Positions 34,672 to 46,679 of a stretch of 64,000 nt of DNA are shown here, piece after piece. The stretch's first letter is position 1. Every line of letters starts with the position of its first letter. Under the pieces are notes generated by a model, which searched no databases, was not told where the DNA came from, and saw only the letters and a list, made by a program, of their open reading frames with translations. This DNA is from Cristatella mucedo (taxonomy: Eukaryota; Bryozoa; Phylactolaemata; Cristatellidae): NCBI GenBank assembly GCA_009760855.2, contig WPIO01000097.1, positions 434,001 through 498,000 on the forward strand, read 5' to 3'. A program made the position numbers and the translations under genes.

Positions 34672-34840
34672 TTGCGCTGGTTTGGCCCTGTAGTTAAGGT
34701 GCTTGCCTTTAATGATCGAGGTGTAGGGGAATGTATTTGATGACCGAGGTCGTGGGCTCGAGCACCGTGGCATATGTGAAGCATCTTAAAAGAGATTAAA
34801 TTCTCTCAGGGCGTTATACAAATGAATTATGTTATATATT
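34672..34840 (+). mobile_element. tRNA-derived SINE family A
   Basis: The copy has a partial head duplication: 'TGGTTTGGCCCTGTAGTTAA', then a second 'GACCGAGGTCGTGGGCTCGA' about 55 bases later. The tail TTAAATTCTCTCAGGGCGTT contains a usable AG acceptor (34808-34809). Confidence 0.85.
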
Positions 34841-34932
34841 ATTGCATTGTTTTGAGGAACTTCCACCTTCTTGCGATGAGCTTGCTACTCCTGAGCAAGT
34901 CGATCTCGAATATTACAATCAAATGCGCATAG
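34810..34932 (+). other. candidate SINE-derived cassette exon
   Basis: The 3' part of a SINE ends ttctctcag|GG, which can serve as an acceptor. The frame entered in phase 1 stays open for 123 nt to CATAG|gtgact and leaves in phase 1, so inclusion between exons 9 and 10 would keep the frame. The non-SINE part encodes an acidic segment with DELATPEQVDLEYYNQM that looks coding-like. There is no homology to confirm it and the acceptor tract is short; RNA evidence would decide. Confidence 0.25.
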
Positions 34933-36039
34933 GTGACTGTCAGTCGTTGGTGTCACGTGCCACTTCTGCTGCCCCCACCCCCACCCCGCCACCACCACTG
35001 CTGCAAGCATGTCGACAGGTGCTGGTGAGTCGGTGTTCGCGCCTGGTTTTGGTTGTTTGTACCTTCCTGCTCTGCTTATGCTGGCTTGTGCAATGCATCA
35101 TGAAAAGGACTGGGCTGTGCAACGAAAGCTGGCGGGAGGTGTCATCTTCTCCCGGGTTTTGCCAGACTCACTGGATTGCAAGGGGAGCAATGCCTGCCAC
35201 AGCTTCATTTCTGTTACCATATATGGCAAGAAGCCATAGGGCTAGGTGCTGAGTGGATCTTCAGCCACCATCCGATGCCCCATCGGCCTGCTTCAGCAGT
35301 GAGCTCCTTATCGGTTAGCCAGCACCAACTGATTGCAGCCCATCACCTTCAAAGATCTGCATTGCTGCGCAAGTGGCATTAATAAAGCTGGCTGCAGAAG
35401 TTTGCGTAAGGGAGATAATAAGCAATTAGCTTGAATCGTGTCCTTCATTTGTTCCATTAGCAAGCTTGCCTCTCAGCATGCTTTACCAATCTGGGGCTTG
35501 GATCAGCCCCACAGCTGCCTCCTAACGAAGCCAATGGCAGCCGTGCATTCGGTGCCATTTTACTTGCCTTTAGCTTTCCTGGTTACGTGCGCTCCTGTGT
35601 TCCCGAAGTTACCTTAAAGCTGTGTCTGCGCTGGTGAATATTCGGAGTGGAGACATCCGTAAACTTGTCTCCAGTGCAAACTAGAGCCGAACCAGCCATG
35701 TGTAACATGTATACAATGTGTAACAGTTGGAGTCGTAACTGGCCTCTTTGTCGAGCTGTGGCTTGTACAATTGCCCTCATTCGGTAGCTAAATGGATCCT
35801 AAAGGTACGGAGGTCGGAAAGTTTCTCCTTTAGCGGCAAATGGAAATGGAGCAGAGGCTATCTACGGACACCTATCTGCCTGCTGCATACATATATATGT
35901 TTGTATACCGGTCGTCGAAAATTTAGAGGCCATCCTTCTCTGAGCAACTTTCTGTATTTATAAATTTCTGTATTCTGAACTTTTTCTGTCCGACAGCCTC
36001 GTCTACCCACGCAAAGCATCTATGAATTTATAATAATTC

Positions 36040-36281
<242 letters not shown>

Positions 36282-36929
36282 GAGCCGTCCATGCTGCTGT
36301 TTGGGTTCTGTTTCCGATTGGTCAGCTGTCTCAGAAGTCCTCCTATTCCTCAAACCCGGCCAGCTAGGTTAAGATTATTCCTGACAGCCACCAATCCTTG
36401 CTCTTTACAGTACAACTGATGATGTAGCTTCAAGTTCTAGCAAGTCTCGACTCGGAGCGCTTGCTAGTGTACGGGGCAAGGCTCTCTCTTGACTGACTCA
36501 TTCTGGGGGGTTAGAAGTGAAAACGATCGATCAAACGATCTGTAAACGATCTGTCTCAGCCAAGAGATACACAATGTGAACTCTCTCCGCCAAGAGGGTG
36601 TATCTTTACTCAATAATGTGATGTAGTTCTCAGGTGGAGACAGCATATTTTGGTGTTCTCTACCCGTCCTCATGTGGACTTCTAAGCTCGAAACAATATA
36701 AAACTATCTCCAGATCGCCTATGCATTTGACCCGGATTTTTTGTCTTACCCACCAAGCTTCAGCAACCGGTCTTGTTATTCCACGTTCTTCCCCATATGC
36801 ATCTGTTGTATAGTTGCTGCAGCGTTGGTGATAGTGTGCTGACAGTGGGCACTAGCATTGTGTAGCATTTAGAGCCACTCCGTCAGGGGCTGACTTGGTT
36901 TCTGAGGAAGCTGCTGCAGGCATGATAAT

Positions 36930-37420
36930 AATACTGGTAATAATGTCATTTGTTTAGCACCGAAAGAGCACCAAATCTCTTTTTAGGCACTTTACATACG
37001 ATGCAAAAGAAGCATGTCAATTGGTTAGGGATGTCATTCACAGCATCAGCAAGCATAAGCATAGAGGGGGCGATTCCTACGGACGCAGCTGATGCTGTGA
37101 TGAACCGGTGCTTTTTGGATACTTTTCAAGTGTCGTTACGTCAACCGAGAGTGAGTTCCATGCTTTAAGAGCATGCCAGCTGAAGGCACGGTCTCCTGAC
37201 AATTTAAGGGTCGTTCGAAGCACAGCCGACGACTTTTGTCAGAAGACTGGGGTGGTACATGCTTTGCATGATTGGGAAGTAGTTCTGCTGTGTAGGCTAG
37301 AGCAAGAGACTGGAATGGACAACGAGTGAGTGACAAAACCTTGAAGTTGATATGTTACTCATGGGCAACCAGTGCGGGTTAGCAAGAAGTGGTGCAATTT
37401 GGTTGACGTGCCCCGTCATC
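36930..37420 (-). mobile_element. degenerate LINE family A
   Basis: The complement carries a TTTAGGCACTTTACAT-type tail complement and then residues like LAYTAELLPNHAKHV and PLLANPHWLPMS, which match the family-A C-terminal ORF with frameshifts. Confidence 0.75.
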
Positions 37421-37448
37421 GTGTCATCGCTGGGAAAGAACCGAGCAT

Positions 37449-37490
37449 CACGGATTAGCTACCTGAGGTCACGGATTAGCTACCTGAGGT
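37449..37490. repeat. 21-bp tandem duplication
   Basis: Two exact head-to-tail copies with the core CGGATTAGCTACCTGAGGT, with the start of a third. Confidence 0.9.
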
Positions 37491-37657
37491 CATGGATTCG
37501 AATTAGGCAGAAAACTTACCATTTATGGTGGTGACACTTGACACTGAACCGTCATGAATTCAACATGTGCTGGTTATTCCACCCCATGTTTGTGATGCAA
37601 ATCATTGCAGGGCAGTAGATACAACATGAACTATTATGATGTAGCATTTTTTTAAAT

Positions 37658-37775
37658 AGATATAATTCATTTGGATAGCTATCTAACATAACTTAATCTC
37701 AGTCCAGGCGTTTCACATATGCCGCAGGGCTCGAGCCCACGACCTCGGTCATCAAAGGCACGCATCTTATTATAT
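37658..37775 (-). mobile_element. SINE family A
   Basis: The complement shows GGGCTCGAGCCCTGCGGCAT, then 'AAACGCCTGGACTGAGATTA' and the tail. The head is diverged beyond the B-box. Confidence 0.75.
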
Positions 37776-38244
37776 GTTCAGATGATTTATTTTGTTCGTG
37801 GGTAAGCATTGCAGGAACCTCATGACAAAGATAGCATGGTGGCTTCAGTTAAGGACTAAGTTGCCTGCGACCACCACGATCACGAATTTGATCAATTTTG
37901 CTGCCAGCGCGAATTCTTAAACAGGTGGGAAAGCGCTGCTTATCATAGAAAACCGTTCTATCAAGGATTAACTCTTTCCAGTCTTACTGGCTCCTTGTCT
38001 TTCATGAGCTAATGAGTGTGCTGGCAACGTTAGCTCAAACTCAGTCATGTATTTGCTTGGTGCTTGCCACCACTTCTTGACTGTTTAGCTTGTATAACAA
38101 CTCCTCATTCTATATGAGCTTGGGAGTGCAACAGGCTAGGTCAAGATTCGGTCGACCAGGACGATCTCCTACAAAGTGGAGACCAGGAGACTTAAAATAT
38201 TGGTATGATGTTGTTAGTGTGCATATGTATGTGTATGCACACGT

Positions 38245-38250
<6 letters not shown>

Positions 38251-38310
<60 letters not shown>
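38251..38310. repeat. (GT)30 microsatellite
   Basis: A pure 60-base GT run about 340 bases before exon 10. Confidence 0.97.
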
Positions 38311-38313
<3 letters not shown>

Positions 38314-38651
38314 CGCACGTATGTGTGTGTGAGTTTCCTTTTAAGTTGGCTGGCTGCACAGGTAGCCCAACGTACCTGCCCGACTTATAGCCAAAGTTAA
38401 CATTTGATAATGTATATTTGCACGTAAGCTGTAAGCACATCTAATTGAAACTATAACCATATTTTGAGAAAATATGCTGTACACAAACTTTTGGAAAAAG
38501 CTACAGTAGCTTTGAACGTCGTGAAAAGGCTGCCTGAGCTGTAAATCTAGACCCTTTGTGCATGTGCAAAGTAGGTGTGAGTTAATCTGTGTGTGTGTAT
38601 ATATTTTTGTGTGCCATAAGTCATTAATGTTTCCATAACATTGCTTTGCAG

Positions 38652-39290
38652 AATCAGAACAGAATGATCTTGACAAAATCTTGAGCGACTTGCTAGGTGA
38701 CACACCGGCTGCATCCATGCAAGGAGCCGCAGGGTCTGGGTCTGCATATGACAAGGAACGTCGTCAGTTTATCAATTCAGATGGCTCGACAACAACGATC
38801 GAGCGACGGCTTTACAAGGCTCCGAACGTTACAGAGAATCTTTCAATTCAAAAAACTTCTTACCGCAGTGTTCCATCGGCTTCGGCCCAGCCATCTCAGT
38901 CCTACGAAACTTCCATGACTGTCGACGGCAGCGGAAAATCTTGGCTTGAGCAGCAGCAACAAAAGTTGCTGAATCGATCGGGTTTTCAGCAACAGCGTGC
39001 TGATGTCGAGCAACCACAAAGCAAGCCATCCGTTGTCAGCGAGGTGCGCTTCGACAAACCCATTACCAAGAGCCCAGTTGTGGCCACCGGGCCATCGTTC
39101 ACGTCAGAGCATGAAGTTATCGTGCAGCAGCAACCCGTAGCATACACGGTTATGATCACACCCAAAGATCAAGCTCCACAAGCCCGCGATCAGCAGCAGG
39201 CAGCTTCGAGTAAGAAAACTGTTACAAACGTGAACAAGACTGTAAGTGCACACTACAATTTTCACGGGTCAGCCGACAGTGCAGCCGAAG
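38652..39290 (+). CDS. TNS: tensin exon 10: LD-like motif and Gln-rich linker
   Basis: This is the largest exon (639 nt), from tgctttgcag|AA to CCGAAG|gtgaga, phase 1 on both sides. It starts ESEQND and then LDKILSDLLGD, which aligns with the conserved 'LDRLLSGFG' helix of vertebrate tensins and fits the LDxLLxxL consensus of paxillin-type LD motifs. Further on, SWLEQQQQKLLNRSG resembles the Trp/Gln segment found mid-linker in tensins. The remainder is polar, Ser/Gln/Thr-rich and probably disordered. The exon is preceded by a 9.1-kb repeat-rich intron. Confidence 0.92.
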
Positions 39291-39764
39291 GTGAGAAACA
39301 TTTCTGTTACCACTAGTGACCCTAAGTGAACGTGTTGTGTTTGTCTTGGTTTCCTCTGCTTCAAGTGTATCATGGTATGCCATAGCATTATTTTCGAAAG
39401 GTGTATTTTCAGCTCACTTATTGCATACAGGGTACGGAAAGGTACTGCAGAGTTTGCTGTATGCCACTCAACCAAAGGCAGTGTATATATATGTATGCCT
39501 TATTTGTACGTTTTCTTGTTATGTGTGCTATTTGTTTTCTAGTGTATGAGAGAGCACCTGCAAGATGTCAATGTGTGCATATCCGTGTATCAGAGAGATG
39601 GAAACTAAACGAAATGACTGTATAAAGCTGGCCATAGTCCACCATGCTGCCATTGTAGAAATATAGTGCACTCATTGAGGTTGGCTGGCTCGGGAGCCAT
39701 CGCAAGACCAATGTGCTTGTGTTGCACTTCTGTCAGAAAGGTTTAAAGTTCAGCAAATTTAGCT

Positions 39765-40125
39765 TGATTGATATAGCCACAGAAGAGCCTTAACGGCAAT
39801 CACCTCTACTCGCAATAGGGGGTCGACCACTACAGGACAGGAATCCGACCCATAATAATAATGATAATAATAATAATAATAATAATAATAATGCACTAGA
39901 TAAAGCACCCTCAGAGAACTCAATCTCTTTCTAAGCGCTTTACATTCGCCGCAAATGGAAATGCAATTGAATGGTGTGTAATATGATGCTTGATAAACAA
40001 CATGAATAACATGGTTAGGGGTGACATGCACAGGGTCAGCATGCAAATGTGGTTAGTGACCCATAGCCTGGGTCGCGAAGACCAAGTACCTTACCCTTGG
40101 GCTAAGACTCAGAAGTCCTATTAGC
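39765..40125 (-). mobile_element. SINE family B interrupted by a LINE family A 3' end
   Basis: An antisense SINE-B tail and body (39765-39854) is split from its head (40058-40125) by an antisense family-A LINE 3' end (39855-40057) that begins with an (ATT)n tail complement. The 8-bp GACCCATA occurs on both sides (39847-39854 and 40058-40065), a target-site duplication from the LINE insertion. Confidence 0.88.
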
Positions 40126-41179
40126 CCTGACCAGCCTCGTGATGAGTACAGTCCCCACAGGGCATTGGCCCCCTCCAGCTGGCCTGTCTTCATTCACTAT
40201 TCATTGCATTCTTCATTCATGTCGTCTGTACCATGGTTCTGCTGCCTCTGCGACTGAATCCGGCTACCTGCAGCTGGTCTGCATCATCTCTATCTCACTC
40301 TTTACATTACTATTGCCGGTTGGGCTTTGCCTGCTTATTGCAGTTAATCATAGTTGGCATTGGCATTGCTTAGTTTAAATCAGTACTAAAACAAAGGGCT
40401 AATCAGTGCAGCTAAAAAAATTGAGTCCTCTTGCACGACTCTATATTGTTAGCCAGTGCAAGAGCATTGCTGGTCCTAGGACTAATCAGTCATCGTCGTT
40501 ATGAGGTTTTGTACAACCAGCTCCCAACTTGGCTGTGCCAGCCTCGGCGGACTTCATGATGCACACTCCAGACCAGTGAACTCGGTCCACTGCAAGCTAT
40601 CGTCCGGCTGTCTAACCAGCTATGTGCTGCCCACCCATCACTTACCCCCCCCCCCCAGGCTGGTTGCAGCCTCGGGTGCCTAGCACATCGAGTGCTGCTT
40701 CGGATGCGCCAACGAAAAGATCATCAGTGTCGCTATCACTCGAGTCTTTGAGACTTTGCAGAGTGGCTACTAGTCATGGAACACTTCACAGGCTTGGTGA
40801 TACCGATGGAAAACATCAACTAACTCCCCGATAGGCAAAGCTGAAATGGTTTATTTGTCTGTACAGACTAGTCGTTTTGCTTCTTTGCTGTATGACCAAC
40901 TGGATCATCTAGCCGAGTTTTTCAACTGCATCGTTCCAGGCTCTTATCTGCTCTGGCCGTACATGCATGCTTCTGCTTCATTGAGGTTCACTCAACTGAC
41001 ACTGACTCGATAGGGCTTATCGTAAATGTTGTTTGTTCTTATATTAGTTTTAACTGCTGTGACCGAAGTTTACTCATTTAGCTAGTGCCGACTGGTAAGG
41101 CCACACCACATACTTGTAGTTACTGTGTTTGGGGTTATGCCGTGTAATGCCGATGTCTCCTCATTGTCTTTTTATATAG
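40126..41179. other. intron 10 remainder, nothing recognised
   Basis: A C run lies near 40646-40656. No gene or repeat family was seen. Confidence 0.5.
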
Positions 41180-41206
41180 ATCCGGAAGTACGAAAGCAGA
41201 TGGAAG
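41180..41206 (+). CDS. TNS: tensin exon 11: 27-nt microexon
   Basis: The exon lies between ttttatatag|AT and GGAAG|gtaacc, phase 1 on both sides, and encodes DPEVRKQME in frame with exons 10 and 12. The composition (charged, helix-prone) joins naturally to the coiled coil of exon 12. Being only 27 nt, it is supported by borders, phase and frame and not by homology, so it remains a prediction. Confidence 0.5.
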
Positions 41207-42659
41207 GTAACCAGTCGCTAGCACACTTGTGCGTGAGTGTGTGTGGAACTAGAGCATGCAAATGTCTAACACGCTTGATATCAAATGCAAAACTAAACCC
41301 AACTCGTGCCATCAGACCATTCCGCCGAAGCCATGCTGTCATGCTACGCATTATTTCTCAGGATTATTCATGCAACTGGTGGCACGGTAGTTAGTATTAG
41401 CATAATTTTTTATGCCTGGTACATCTTCCATTTTTACTGTTTCCTCTTCAGTTGTTTTAAATTTCTGATGTAGAGCAGTTTCTGTTTACTAGTGATTCGT
41501 ACTTTGATGAGTGTTATGCTTTGGAATGCCGCAATACAAGCCTGCATGCAGATCGAAGTGTCGCGTTGTGCTGGTTCGTGTGCTGGGTTTTTTACATAAG
41601 AAGAAGAGTTCATTGCGGTCGTCTTCTAGTATAGTATATTAGCTATGTCAGTTGATTCGGTATCTTGCTCATCGTGCTTAGTTTCGATTTCTACATGCTT
41701 GTTTCACCAGGATGCTTCCAGTGCCACCATACTGGCTGTTAGCCTTGATCGTTCTTCTCAGCAGCATAAGCTTTCATTACCTTTGAGCTGACATGTTTGT
41801 TCCCTATGAGATTTTTTTATTTTCCTGGTTTTGTGTTCTACAGGCTGTTAGTTAACTACTATTTCGGGCAAATTAACGTTTCACTTTGCTTGTTAGTGAG
41901 ATCGTATGGCTTTAGGCTCGGTTTTTTAACAATTGCTCTTGATTTCTCAGTCAATTAGCATCTTACATACCTAGCATGTGGCTGTTTTTTCATTAGTCAC
42001 CCGTCTTTGTCTTGACACTCGGCTATAATGTACACGGCGGTTACTCTTGCTTCCTCTTTCTGCTCTGTCCTCTCTGCTTCACTTGCTGTCGGCCCATGCA
42101 CCAGATTCGTGGCGTTTGTAAGTGAATGTAGCCTTTTCTTCATCTTCGCAGTGACAGCCTTCAGGTTACCTGGCAGCTTAGCTTAACGCTCCAGGCTGTC
42201 AACCGAAGACAGCAGAGTATTACCGCTTGCTCGTAGACCTGCTCTGGGATAAAAAACTAGCATCGAACTGTCTACACACCATCGCCATAAGCAGTAAACA
42301 GCTCCCTTTGTTGCATTTTCTCCGGCAAGATGGTAGATGATCCTGCAAGAATTCTGAACCAATGAATCTTCCTAATCTGCACTTTGGCTAACCAAGAAAT
42401 AGTGCTTCATGCTGCTGTGCCTCGCCAACCTTGTGGGCAGCCTGAGCAGCCTGAGTTTTGTTGTAGTTGTGTACTGCTGCTGTCACTAAAACAGTAAACG
42501 GTCGTCGAAGTGATTGCTGCGTCTACTTTGTGTGGCCTACTTTGTGCCAGCAGCTGCATTCTCAGCCGTATGGCTACTTGCCTTCCCAGATATGCCTGAG
42601 ATCTAACACGTCACTGATTAACCTTAGCATGCCCGTGCATGATAGGACTGCAATGTTGA

Positions 42660-42664
<5 letters not shown>
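41207..42664. other. intron 11, nothing recognised
   Basis: The sequence is AT/T-rich and unique-looking, without phase-compatible exon candidates that resemble the family. Confidence 0.5.

Positions 42665-42729
<65 letters not shown>
42665..42729. repeat. (CT)n microsatellite
   Basis: A CT run with one break near 42716. Confidence 0.97.
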
Positions 42730-43153
42730 CTGCATACTTATCTGTGTGTGTAGCAGCCACTCTCTTCCTCATCTACTTCCTAGCATCTCCTCCTCAATAC
42801 CTTCTTCTTTCCATCGTCCTTTTCATCGTCTTTTCTCAATACCTTCTGCTGTCACTGTCTCTTTGAGCATGCATCGTTCACGGTTCAGACAATCTATGAT
42901 ACAAGAGCTCACTGCCTGTGAACATGTGAGCTTCGCCGAGTCATTGCTGACAACGCTGCACCATCTTGCCGCATGATGGAATGATGGACTTTCTCACTTT
43001 AATTAGTAGATATGATGATCATCAGGCGATCCTAAAAAGTGTCTTTCGTTCAGTATTCGCAAGTGACCTTAGGTGACTCAAGATGTCGTCTTTCGATTGG
43101 CAGTAATCCTGCTGCACTTTTTGCCGTATACCTATGCACTAAGCCGTGTGCAG

Positions 43154-43284
43154 ATTTCACCCCTGCCTATCTTGCGCTTTTAGAGCAGCAAAAACGGATA
43201 GCCGAGCTCGAGGAGAGGCTGCGCACACTCGACAAAAAGCTGCTCGACAAGGCCCAGTCCACCACGTCTGCTGCCTCCATGCTG
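43154..43284 (+). CDS. TNS: tensin exon 12: short coiled-coil segment
   Basis: The exon runs from ccgtgtgcag|AT to CATGCTG|gtgaga, phase 1 in and phase 0 out. It encodes LALLEQQKRIAELEERL followed by RTLDKKLLDKA, a clear amphipathic heptad-like run of about four heptads. Vertebrate tensins are not known for a coiled coil here, so this may be a lineage feature that favours self-association. Assignment is by ORF, splice sites and phase agreement with exon 13. Confidence 0.82.
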
Positions 43285-43622
43285 GTGAGATATGTCCCGT
43301 GTGCATCCACTAAATCTGCAGGAGCTGCCAGTTATTGACTTGTAGGGGTAGTGATGCACTACCTTCACTGGTGAAGAATTGGTGTCAGGCCTGCCGGCCC
43401 ATCTTTTCGGTGACGGTTGCCTGCCCGGCAAACTCCGAAATGATGGCTGCCTGCGTGGCTAGCGGTTTGCTACCTTGTGTCGGCTTGTGGTAGACACTTG
43501 GGCAATGTGTCTTTTCATTTGCAATCAGCAGTCAGCAAGTGCCGTGTGCAGAGTAAGCATGCCAACTGCTTTCATGAGTGAGCAGATCTGCTCACGACGT
43601 CGTCTCGCGTGGCTTATTCCAG

Positions 43623-43908
43623 CCTCCTGCACAGACGGCCAATACGCCTGCCACGGATGCAAGACCTCCTCCTCGACCTCCGAGAGTGGCTGCTGCAAGC
43701 GCCTCCACCGCACTGGGACCCGAGGAGGAGGACGAAGTGCTGGCCTTCCGGCCGGTCGGCATACAGAATCTGGAGAGTGGCAGTGGCATTTCACCATCGA
43801 CGTTGCCACGCTCCGGCAGCGGTGCCGTGCCTATGACGCCCACGTACTATCCAGATGAAGAAGAAAGTATGGCGTTCGTTCCCGTGGGCGTGGCCTGCTT
43901 GGATAAGA
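43623..43908 (+). CDS. TNS: tensin exon 13: Pro-rich segment and duplicated AFxPVG motif
   Basis: The exon starts after gcttattccag in phase 0 and ends GATAAGA|gtgagc in phase 1. It carries RPPPRPPR (possible SH3 ligand), then two related acidic motifs: EEEDEVLAFRPVGIQNL at 43722-43772 and DEEESMAFVPVGVACL at 43854-43901. The two are similar over 15 positions. An alternative donor at GCC|gtgagc (about 43937) would be phase 0 and would not join to exon 14. No domain assignment can be made for the repeated motif. Confidence 0.85.
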
Positions 43909-44549
43909 GTGAGCCGCACCCGGCTGCTGCTACTGCCGTGAGCCGACCACTGCACGCTCATCATGTCTTGGCACTGGTTGGCTGCTTACGTTTGAGCTGC
44001 ATGCCGTTTGCCCAGTGATGAGCCACCCGCACGGTTCGACTTCGTCGAAGATAGCAGCCAGTTTGCTGCTATCTATTTCTCATAATGCTGTCTGCATCTA
44101 GCCGGCTTCCCATTCAGTTCTTACTTTTCTCGACGTACTTACTTCGTAGCTGGCTTGTTTGTTTTCATATTCAGCCACGTTTTCTGTTAGTTGTGTGAGC
44201 CGTTTCTTATTGCAGTGCAAGATTTTCCCTTGCCATATACACGAGTCGTGGTTCACTCAATACTGTTCCGCAATTTGGAGTTTCATGTTACTTTACAGCT
44301 AGCCCCTCTCACTGTGCATACTTATGCAAACCATATCACATGGCCTCATCCTGAGCTAATTGTGCTGGGATCGCCCTGAGTTTTTTCGTCTGCTTTTTGG
44401 GCCAGCAGTTGCATTCTCAGCCTTGTGGCTATGTGCTTTCGTGCACTAGCTCATCACCAATGAACGTCGGCATACCAATGCCATCTTATGACCTCAGTGT
44501 TTGTGCTTACTTTTCTCTTTCCCTCTTTCTATATCTCCCCATATCTCTT

Positions 44550-44644
<95 letters not shown>
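44550..44644. repeat. (CT)n microsatellite
   Basis: A pure CT run of about 95 bases in intron 13. Confidence 0.97.
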
Positions 44645-44646
<2 letters not shown>

Positions 44647-44649
44647 CTC

Positions 44650-46400
44650 TATGTCTACGTCGGTCTATCTACCTCGGTCTAATTGTTATCTGCGCTTTCT
44701 TCTCCAGTCGGTCGCCACTATCATCTCTCATCTCCAGTCGCTTTGACGGTCCTTTTGTGCTTTCTCAAAGTTCTTTATGCATCTAGGGCTGCTCATTACC
44801 ATGAATCGCTCGTCTTTGTTATTGCATTCATTTGGCCACATGACTCCTATGATACCGCTTCCGAAATCACTTTAATGTTGTATATAAATTGTTGTCTTTA
44901 TGTTTTAGCCTAAATAATTGCTTTTCATAGTATCAATCGTCGTAACCTGCAGTGATATGCTTTGCTTTCCTGCTGCATTGTGTGAGTTTGCCTTATTCCG
45001 GTGTGCCCTTTCTGCCCGGTCTGTTCTTTGCTTTGCTACCTCTTTGAAGTGTCTTCCCGTTGCACTCAGTCTTTGCTTTGTGTGCATTGCTGTGGTCCAG
45101 CATCGCCTGGCGACCACTTAGTGTGTGTGCATGCTCACGTGTGGGCCTACGGCAGGTTCTCCACTCCCTGTTGCTTGCAGATTTTTGCTTAATCTGTATG
45201 TAAAACAGGCTTTCCCTTCGTTCGTAACTATAGGGTTGTGATGTCAATAGCAAAGGCACACTCCAGATCCGGCAGCATGAGGCCCAGCATCTTGTCACTT
45301 GGAAAATTTTATAGCTGCCGTTTGTGCATCCACAAGACTTGTGCATCATTATGCTCGTGGGAAGCAGCATTCTTTCTGCCACTCTTTTTGACCATCTATG
45401 ATTGCAGAATATTATGCTCCATGACGTTTAATGACATGTGTAGCAATACTTATCCTACCGAAGTCAGAAATAAACTGCTGCAGTGATTTACAAACAGAGT
45501 TCAACTCATATTTCAAATTCCAGGTTGATCCGTGTAGTATTGGCCAAGTTATGGAACTTACAAGGCATTAAGCTATTTACATTTATTAAGCTATTTACAA
45601 AGCATTAAGCCACACTGTAAATGAAGCTGTTTAAAAATCACCAGATGCACCTGAATAAGCTGCAACTAAATATATACCTCGATGTACCAAGGTTCAGCAA
45701 GTTGGGACACAAGTCCCATTTGGTACAGAGATTGGTGATTTTGTTATTTGTACAAAAGATGTCGCTTTCGGTTTACTTCCGGGTTAGACATGGTTTGCAT
45801 AATCATTTTTTCTTTATTTGGAAATTCTCAAAACTTCCGATCCAATTTGTAAAGTGCTTGTCTCTTGAAAGGTACCCTAAACAAATATACGACTTTAGAC
45901 AAATCAAATTTGTTCTGCATTTTTTTAACGTTGACCCTTAATTCCATTCTTCACCTTTAAAAAATCGACACGGCTCGATTCAGCATGTCAACGTTTGCTG
46001 AGAATCCGGATGCATTCTGCACTGCTGCTTAGGGGAATCTCAGCAGTAATGTCGTTGATGTATGTTGTGTGCCCAACAACTGGGCTGTCAGTGATCTGCC
46101 TGTGATCTCTATGCAGCTGCCTCCCCTAGCAGCTGCTGGGCAGAGTTTCGACATGCAAGCCCGGCTTCTGCATCCCCTCGAAGCAAGACGGTAGCATATT
46201 TTCTTGATTACCCTCCAGCCATTACCGATCTGACAGGCAGTGCTGCTGTTTGCTTGAGTCACTGCTGAAGTTGTGCTGTCCTTGTAGCACGTGTTGTGCG
46301 CCTGTCCGACTCGGAGGTGCTGTCGTGACTGGATGCTCGATCGTGGCCGTCGTGCAGACAGGTGCTCGCTGCCATTTTCGGCTGCCCTGGCCCTTTGCAG
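44650..46400. other. intron 13 remainder, nothing firm
   Basis: A 106-codon AT-rich open frame at 45621-45941 has no recognisable similarity. A direct repeat of 'TTAAGCTATTTACA' lies at 45568-45600. No other structure was seen. Confidence 0.5.
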
Positions 46401-46550
46401 ATCCGAGGGCATTCGGCACCATGAAGAGTCAGGGCGCCCACAGCTTTGTCTACAATAATGCTGGCACTCTGAGACGTGAGCTCTCCGATGGCGGAGTGCT
46501 CCCCGGGCCCGCCGCCGTGAATGGCTTCGGACACCAGCAGCTGCCTGCAC
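46401..46550 (+). CDS. TNS: tensin exon 14: linker
   Basis: The exon is bounded by ccctttgcag|AT and CTGCAC|gtgagt, phase 1 on both sides, 150 nt. It encodes a Gly/Asn-containing linker with FGTMKSQGAHSFVYNNAG and GTLRRELSDGG. The joining codon with exon 13 is A+AT (Asn). It is not recognised as a domain; support is the long open frame in coding-like composition with consistent phase. Confidence 0.78.
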
Positions 46551-46581
46551 GTGAGTCCACGTTTAGCTGGCGTACCTGCCC

Positions 46582-46585
<4 letters not shown>

Positions 46586-46676
<91 letters not shown>
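46586..46676. repeat. (GT)n microsatellite
   Basis: A pure GT run of about 91 bases, starting 36 bases after exon 14. Confidence 0.97.

Positions 46677-46679
<3 letters not shown>

Noticed and set aside
43909-43937. Alternative end of exon 13 at GCC|gtgagc
   Set aside because: It leaves phase 0, but exon 14 needs phase 1. The donor at 43909 fits.
45621-45941. 106-codon AT-rich frame
   Set aside because: Lys/Phe/Leu bias follows from base composition; no similarity or splice context.
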